Assembly (NCBI GenBank): GCA_035402725.1
Contig: DAONDU010000031.1
Coordinates: forward strand, 1-18,856
Origin: UPXZ01 sp035402725
GTDB lineage: Bacteria > Bacteroidota > Bacteroidia > Bacteroidales > Paludibacteraceae
Length of the DNA: 18,856 bases
Direction: 5' to 3'
Shown: positions 14,119 to 18,856 of the stretch, piece by piece
Position numbering within the stretch: the stretch's first letter is position 1
Layout: the number at the start of each line of letters is the position of its first letter
Made by a program: the position numbers and the translations under genes
Notes under the pieces: generated by a model
What the model was told of the DNA's origin: nothing
Seen by the model: the letters and a program-made list of their open reading frames with translations, nothing else
The model's database searches: none

Positions 14119-15774
14119 ATGAAACCAATGACTAAAAGCCCGCTTCAGATAGCGCGTGCTCATTATCAGCCAAAACTTCCGGTTGCACTTCAGAATTACG
14201 TAGCAATAAAAGAAGGAAAAGCTACCGAATCGGTTGCAGATCAGGATGATATTAAGAAATTATTTCCAAATACCTACGGAATGCCTTTACTTACATTTGA
14301 ACCAGGTGAGAAAAAAAATTACCCGGTGGTTAACGTGGGTGTTATACTTTCAGGTGGTCAGGCTCCCGGTGGTCACAATGTAATCAGCGGACTTTTTGAC
14401 GGACTTAAAAAATTAAATCCAGAAAACAAACTCTATGGATTTCTTGATGGCCCCATTGGTCTGGTAGAACACAAATACACCGAATTAACAGAAAAAGTGG
14501 TTGCCGATTATCGTAATACCGGCGGTTTCGACATCATCGGTTCCGGCCGTACCAAACTGGAAGAAGAATGGCAGTTTGACAAGGGAGCAGAAATATGCAA
14601 AGAGCTTGGAATTCAAGCCATCGTAATCATTGGCGGCGACGATTCAAATACGAATGCATGTGTACTCGCCGAGTATTACAAACAAAAAGATACTGGCATT
14701 CAGGTGATTGGCTGTCCAAAAACCATTGACGGTGACCTGAAAAACGAAATGATTGAGACCTCATTCGGATTTGATACCGCCTGTAAAGTTTATTCCGAGC
14801 TAATCGGTAACATTCAGCGCGATGCTAACTCGGCCAAGAAATACTGGCATTTTATCCGTCTCATGGGTCGATCGGCTTCACACATTGCACTGGAATGCGC
14901 CCTACAAAGTCAGCCCAACGTTTGTCTGATTTCGGAAGAGGTTGAAGCAAATAATCAGACCCTTGATGATATCGTAAACAACATCGTCAAAGTGATTGTA
15001 AACCGCGGAAATGCCGGTTTGAATTTCGGTACCGTACTTATCCCCGAAGGCCTGATTGAATTTATCCCTGCGATGAAAACGCTGATTGCCGAGCTCAACG
15101 ATATGCTGGCCGACAACGACGACTTTAACGCGATGAATACCGACGACGAACGCCGCGAATATGTAAAGGGAATGCTTACACCTGAAAGCTGCAACATATA
15201 CCGCAGCCTCCCGAAAGGCATTGCAAAACAACTCACGCTGGATCGTGACCCTCATGGTAACATTCAGGTTTCTCTCATCGAAACGGAAAAATTGCTCATT
15301 GAAATGGTAGGAAAACGTCTGGCTCAGATGAAAGCTGAAGGCAAGTACAAAGGAAAATTCTCAGCAATCAACCATTTCTTCGGATACGAAGGCCGCTGTG
15401 CCATACCTTCAAATTTCGATGCTGATTATACTTACTCATTGGGATATACCGCTGCGATCCTCATTTCTGAGGGCAAAACTGGCTATATGTCCTCAGTACG
15501 CAATCTTACTGAACCTGCCACAGAATGGATTGCCGGTGGTGTGCCAATCACCATGATGATGAATATGGAACGCCGGAGTGGAAAAATGAAACCAGTTATA
15601 CAGAAAGCACTGGTTCGTCTGGATGGAGAACCTTTCAAATTCTTCGCGAAATATCGCGAAAAATGGGAAGACGCACAGCCGGATTATATTTATCCGGGCC
15701 CAATCCAGTATTTCGGTCCGACAGAAGTTTGCGACCAGCCTACTCGTACGCTTTTGCTTGAAAAAAATAAATAA
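14119..15774 (+). CDS. pfp: Diphosphate--fructose-6-phosphate 1-phosphotransferase (PPi-PFK)
   Basis: This cytoplasmic glycolytic enzyme uses pyrophosphate instead of ATP to phosphorylate fructose 6-phosphate, and is reversible. At 551 aa it belongs to the long-form group. Visible motifs: the phosphate-binding loop GGQAPGGHN at 79-87, GGDDSNTNA at 172-180 (the second Asp replaces the Gly of ATP-PFK GGDGS and marks PPi use), the active-site PKTIDGDLKNE at 200-210, and MGRSASHIALE at 249-259. The family is the usual Bacteroidota main-line PFK. It is a single-gene unit with its own promoter and terminator, divergent from the helicase. Start at ATG 14119; a second ATG three codons on cannot be excluded. 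Confidence 0.96.
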   Translation: MKPMTKSPLQIARAHYQPKLPVALQNYVAIKEGKATESVADQDDIKKLFPNTYGMPLLTFEPGEKKNYPVVNVGVILSGGQAPGGHNVISGLFDGLKKLNPENKLYGFLDGPIGLVEHKYTELTEKVVADYRNTGGFDIIGSGRTKLEEEWQFDKGAEICKELGIQAIVIIGGDDSNTNACVLAEYYKQKDTGIQVIGCPKTIDGDLKNEMIETSFGFDTACKVYSELIGNIQRDANSAKKYWHFIRLMGRSASHIALECALQSQPNVCLISEEVEANNQTLDDIVNNIVKVIVNRGNAGLNFGTVLIPEGLIEFIPAMKTLIAELNDMLADNDDFNAMNTDDERREYVKGMLTPESCNIYRSLPKGIAKQLTLDRDPHGNIQVSLIETEKLLIEMVGKRLAQMKAEGKYKGKFSAINHFFGYEGRCAIPSNFDADYTYSLGYTAAILISEGKTGYMSSVRNLTEPATEWIAGGVPITMMMNMERRSGKMKPVIQKALVRLDGEPFKFFAKYREKWEDAQPDYIYPGPIQYFGPTEVCDQPTRTLLLEKNK

Positions 15775-15792
15775 GTGATAATTCAAACCTTC

Positions 15793-15834
15793 AAACTCCG
15801 CATTATATAACAGAATATAATGCGGAGTTTTTTT
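15793..15834 (+). terminator. Rho-independent terminator of pfp
   Basis: A perfect 16-bp stem (15793-15808 with 15815-15830, core ACTCCGCATTATAT) closes a 6-nt loop and runs into a T-tract to 15834. It is 19 nt after the pfp stop. Confidence 0.93.
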
Positions 15835-16036
15835 CTAAATATATCGTAGAGGAAGTTTCTCCTGTAAAAGAAACAGATATATACTCAGTGTGAGCTTATT
15901 ATCAGACATAAATCACAAAATACTTTTATAAAAAGCGTTAAATTCTTTGATAACAGAAAATCCTTGTCTATTCAAATTATAACATAATTTTACATTATAA
16001 AGTTATCATAATAGCATATATTCCAACCTATTTCAA

Positions 16037-16044
16037 TATCTTTG
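16037..16044 (+). promoter_or_regulatory. Candidate -7 element of the polysaccharide export operon
   Basis: TATCTTTG matches TAnnTTTG 29 nt before the first ATG of the operon. No -33 TTG at the expected spacing is present. The 239-nt gap 15835-16073 otherwise holds only AT-rich sequence; I see no gene or RNA in it. Confidence 0.45.
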
Positions 16045-16049
16045 CAAAT

Positions 16050-16069
16050 AAAATCAGTTAAAATCAGTT
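16050..16069. repeat. Tandem AAAATCAGTT repeat at the start of the export operon
   Basis: AAAATCAGTT occurs twice head to tail (16050-16059 and 16060-16069) between the candidate -7 box and the first ATG at 16074. It covers the expected transcription start and ribosome-binding region. The related TAAAATCAGT recurs just inside the start of the next gene (about 16908). Confidence 0.6.
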
Positions 16070-16073
16070 TTCA

Positions 16074-16898
16074 ATGTTAAGATATATCATCAGAAAGAAA
16101 ATTACCATCATATTCTTACTGATAAATGTAATGTTATTTTCTTCCTGTATCACATCCAGGAAAACCAACTATTTACAAGAACCTTCCGTGTTTATACCCA
16201 GTTATGACGACAAGACGGGATACGAAGAATACAAACTTACCCCCAGCGATAAGTTATATATAAGAATGTATTCCACGGAAAAGGAAACCAATCAGCATTT
16301 CAACGGGAATAATCAGAGTATGACAACCATGATGTCAGGTGGTGGTTCGTCGGATTACACCGATTTGTATACTTATACGGTTAAAAATGATGGCACCATC
16401 AAAGTTCCCATAGTTGAGGAGCATATCTATGTGGCCGGGAAAAATATCCGTGAAACAAAAAAAATAATTGAAGAAGCGCTGAAGCCCTACTTACTTGAGA
16501 AATTTGTCGTTGATGTAAAAATCATCGGTCGTTATTTCAGTGTGATTGGTGGTGGTTCTACAGGCAAATTTCCAATTGTCAGAGAAAAGATGAATATTTT
16601 TCAGGCACTGGCACTGGCAGGTGATTTAAACACCTACAGTGACCGAAGCAAAATCAAAATATTAAGAGAAACCAACGGCACGACACAAATAAAAGTATTT
16701 GATATCAGAAGCAAGGATATCATCAACTCCGAGTTTTACTACATCCAGCCGAACGATGTAATCTATATTCAAAACGTCAATGAACAGTTTTTCTCTGTAT
16801 CAACATTTGGCGCTGCTCTTTCAACGATTTTTTCTACTTTTTCTTTTGGTTTGTTTTTTTACAACTTATTTTCTCCTACTACTCCTGCTTCAAATTAA
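16074..16898 (+). CDS. Polysaccharide export outer-membrane lipoprotein, Wza-like (first paralogue)
   Basis: This 274-aa Wza-family protein exports exopolysaccharide or capsule across the outer membrane. A lipoprotein signal peptide ends in FSSC with acylated Cys25. The Poly_export domain starts near YKLTPSDKLYIRMY at about 53-66 and carries YTVKNDGTIKVPIVEEHIYV (about 101-120). An SLBB-like domain follows with IGGGSTGKFPIVREKMNIFQALALAGDL and the end signature YYIQPNDVIYI. A hydrophobic helix (about 241-266) near the C-terminus fits the Wza outer-membrane alpha-helix. It is the first gene of an operon, 6 nt before a clear paralogue and upstream of a Wzz/Wzc-type protein. The polymer is not predictable, since no glycosyltransferase is visible. 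Confidence 0.9.
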   Translation: MLRYIIRKKITIIFLLINVMLFSSCITSRKTNYLQEPSVFIPSYDDKTGYEEYKLTPSDKLYIRMYSTEKETNQHFNGNNQSMTTMMSGGGSSDYTDLYTYTVKNDGTIKVPIVEEHIYVAGKNIRETKKIIEEALKPYLLEKFVVDVKIIGRYFSVIGGGSTGKFPIVREKMNIFQALALAGDLNTYSDRSKIKILRETNGTTQIKVFDIRSKDIINSEFYYIQPNDVIYIQNVNEQFFSVSTFGAALSTIFSTFSFGLFFYNLFSPTTPASN

Positions 16899-16904
16899 CC
16901 GGGT

Positions 16905-17690
16905 ATGCTAAAATCAGTATATAAATATAAATATTGCCTGTTAAATCCGGTACAGCTTCTGTTACTGACTGTAGTGGTTTTCATATTAAGTTCCTGCTAT
17001 ACACCCAGCAACACTTTACTGTTGCAAGATGCAAGAAGTCTTCCAAAATATTCAAAAGCAGATTATCTGGATTATAAAATTCAGGTAAATGATGAATTGA
17101 TGTTCAGACTCATTACCTCCAGCAAAGAGTTTGATGAGCTGATCTCCGCGGGCAGCAATGCTTCATCACAGCAATCCAACTCTTACCGGGTCTATCCCGA
17201 TGGCACCATCGACCTACCGTTTATGGACTCCATACCTGTGGCAAGTATGACCTTTCCGGAAGCTACCAAAGTTATTGAGAACCGTTTCAAGGAATTAATT
17301 CCGGATGCTGAAATCATCCTTACCCTGGCAAACAAAACCTACACGGTAATCGGTGAAACCGGCACAGGAATTTTCCCGGTTTATAAGGACCGTCTGACTA
17401 TCTATCAGGCAATCGCGCAGTCTGGCGATATTCTGCAGAGTGGTGACAAAAGGCATGTGAAGATTCTGAGGGACACCAAAGATGGTCCTGCCATTATGGA
17501 ATTTGATATCAGACCTACATCGGTTATCGATTCTAAATATTATTATATCTATCCCAACGATATAATTTATATTCGAAAACAATCATCAAGTTTTTATAAA
17601 GTAAACAACTACGGCTCATTCTTAGGGCTGATTATGTCATCAGTATCATTATTTATAAACGTTTTTTATTATACAAAATTAAGTAAATAG
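16905..17690 (+). CDS. Polysaccharide export outer-membrane lipoprotein, Wza-like (second paralogue)
   Basis: This 261-aa lipoprotein follows the first paralogue by 6 nt. A long signal peptide ends in LSSC with acylated Cys31. It shows the same domain order: Poly_export from about YKIQVNDELMFRL (56-68) with YRVYPDGTIDLPFMDS (about 91-106), then an SLBB-like domain with VIGETGTGIFPVYKDRLTIYQAIAQSGD and YYIYPNDIIYIRK. A C-terminal hydrophobic helix (about 236-256) ends the protein. Side-by-side reading shows clear homology to the first gene with many substitutions, so this is an old duplication rather than a recent copy. Likely roles are a mixed export pore or two alternative pores (inference). 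Confidence 0.89.
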   Translation: MLKSVYKYKYCLLNPVQLLLLTVVVFILSSCYTPSNTLLLQDARSLPKYSKADYLDYKIQVNDELMFRLITSSKEFDELISAGSNASSQQSNSYRVYPDGTIDLPFMDSIPVASMTFPEATKVIENRFKELIPDAEIILTLANKTYTVIGETGTGIFPVYKDRLTIYQAIAQSGDILQSGDKRHVKILRDTKDGPAIMEFDIRPTSVIDSKYYYIYPNDIIYIRKQSSSFYKVNNYGSFLGLIMSSVSLFINVFYYTKLSK

Positions 17691-17732
17691 CCGGTAAGCT
17701 ATCGTTTTAAATACCTAAAAAATTCCCGAATT

Positions 17733-18856
17733 ATGGACGAGTATTATTACAGCAAGCAAAAGTTCAACGATGAAGAAGAATCTGGTTTTGATATAAAAGA
17801 ATGGATTGCCTTATTTTTGCATTACTGGTATTTATTTGTAGTTTTTGGTGTGCTGGCTCTGGGTCTTGCCTATCTCAAAAACAGATCATTGATCGAAAGT
17901 TTTCAGTCTAGCGGTACGCTGATCATTGAAGAAACAAGATATTCAAACGGTTCTCAGGCCTTGATGCAGGGTTTTGGTGTTCAGGCTGGTTACAGCAATG
18001 TTGATAACCAGATAGTTATGCTCACTTCTTACGACCTTATTAACCGTGTTGTGGACAGTTTACCTCAATTGAATATCGATTACATTTCGAAGGGAAGGTT
18101 CAAAACAAGAAATCTTTATAGCAATTCACCTATACAAATCAATTCCGACTATGTTGATCCGAACGTATATGGAGCGCTCTTCAAAATAAGCCTGAAAACC
18201 GATGGCAGTTTTATCATTACCGATGAAGACGGAACTGTGGATAAAAGTCTGAAAATACAGGGCAGATATGGTGAACCCTTACAACACAACCTGTTTTTCA
18301 TAACGGTTTTCCCAAATAACCAACAATTTACAAATCAGGATTTGTACTTCCGGTTCCGCAGTAAGGAGTCGCTTGTATCTGACTTTATTTCACGCCTGGA
18401 TCTAAAATTTGTTCTCGAAGGTTCCTCAGTACTCAATGTCTCGCTTATCAGCGAAACTCCCGAACGGGATATTGATTTCATCAACAAACTTTGCCAAACT
18501 TTCCTTGCTGAGAATCTGGAACGGAAAAATGATGCTGCCACCAAAACAATGAGATTCATCGACGAACAACTCGATGCCGTTTCGAAATCTCTTTCGGTAT
18601 CGGAAGGAGCTATGACCGAATTCCGTCGTTCAAACCAAATTGTTGATTTGCCAACCCATTCGACCGAAGTACTGGGAAAAGCAACACAGTATGATGAAAA
18701 ACGTGCCGAACTGAAACTTCGTGAAACCTATCTGAATTATCTGACCAACTATCTGAGGACCAATCTGGCTTCGGGCGCTGTAGTGGCTCCTTCGAGTCTG
18801 GGACTGAACGAGCCTATGCTTATGGCGCTGGTTCAACAGTTTAACGAATTGATTTC
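17733..18856 (+). CDS. Wzz/Wzc-type polysaccharide co-polymerase, N-terminal part (cut by the right edge)
   Basis: I translated this from ATG 17733 to the edge: 374 codons with no stop. It starts 42 nt after the second Wza-like gene. The short acidic cytoplasmic N-terminus (MDEYYYSKQKFNDEEE) ends in FDIKEWIALFLHYWYLFVVF, the first transmembrane helix at about 27-50, typical of Wzz domains. The periplasmic part continues with repeated-pattern strands (SGTLIIEE, NQIVMLTSYDLINRVVD), then a long helical stretch (TKTMRFIDEQLDAVSKSLSVSE) as in co-polymerases that set chain length. The second transmembrane helix and any C-terminal tyrosine autokinase (BY-kinase) domain lie beyond the window. Many Bacteroidota homologues carry that kinase, but here it is not shown. 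Confidence 0.88.
   Translation, partial: MDEYYYSKQKFNDEEESGFDIKEWIALFLHYWYLFVVFGVLALGLAYLKNRSLIESFQSSGTLIIEETRYSNGSQALMQGFGVQAGYSNVDNQIVMLTSYDLINRVVDSLPQLNIDYISKGRFKTRNLYSNSPIQINSDYVDPNVYGALFKISLKTDGSFIITDEDGTVDKSLKIQGRYGEPLQHNLFFITVFPNNQQFTNQDLYFRFRSKESLVSDFISRLDLKFVLEGSSVLNVSLISETPERDIDFINKLCQTFLAENLERKNDAATKTMRFIDEQLDAVSKSLSVSEGAMTEFRRSNQIVDLPTHSTEVLGKATQYDEKRAELKLRETYLNYLTNYLRTNLASGAVVAPSSLGLNEPMLMALVQQFNELI

Overview
The window reads as chromosomal DNA of a Bacteroidota bacterium, most likely of the order Bacteroidales. The evidence is the gene set (ftsY beside rpmB-rpmG and a DUF4295-type small protein, a receiver-less sigma-54 activator next to lptE and secG, a long-form PPi-dependent phosphofructokinase, a GH97 alpha-glucosidase-type enzyme), the weak Shine-Dalgarno signals, and repeated Bacteroidota-type -7 elements (TAnnTTTG). 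Two of these carry a correctly spaced -33 TTG. The genus cannot be fixed from the window.

Layout. Positions 1-5860 are all on the minus strand: a GH97-family glycosidase cut by the left edge, ftsY, then the ribosomal cluster rpmB-rpmG-DUF4295 with its own promoter and terminator. Next is a three-gene group transcribed TRIC-type channel -> DUF3109 -> cinA. The minus strand continues with a tight operon read from 8358 down to 5447: sigma-54 AAA+ activator -> lptE -> conserved protein of unknown function -> secG, closed by a strong hairpin terminator at 5393-5427. At about 8.5 kb the direction changes. kup (potassium uptake) and ald (alanine dehydrogenase) are on the plus strand. ald converges on a DEAD-box RNA helicase (minus strand) across a 22-bp perfect-stem bidirectional terminator. 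The helicase has a strong promoter and an inferred leader of about 220 nt. pfp (plus) follows, ending in a textbook terminator. The right end opens an exopolysaccharide or capsule export operon with two paralogous Wza-like outer-membrane lipoproteins and a Wzz/Wzc-type co-polymerase cut by the right edge.

How the genes fit together. The left two thirds is mostly housekeeping: protein targeting (FtsY, SecG), ribosome components, outer-membrane LPS assembly (LptE), NMN/nucleotide salvage (CinA), K+ homeostasis, PPi-linked glycolysis and cold-shock-type RNA remodelling. The polysaccharide operon is the only clearly accessory-type region, and only its first three genes are visible.

I found no RNA gene, insertion sequence, CRISPR array, prophage or obviously novel defence or biosynthetic system. 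The points most worth a second look are the structured helicase leader, the operator-like palindromes upstream of ald, the triplicated TGACAAAA motif between the sigma-54 activator and kup, the tandem Wza paralogues and the conserved unknown gene inside the lptE-secG operon. Several starts were placed downstream of the longest possible ORF, because the longer versions begin at TTG or would run a signal peptide or a terminator into the protein.
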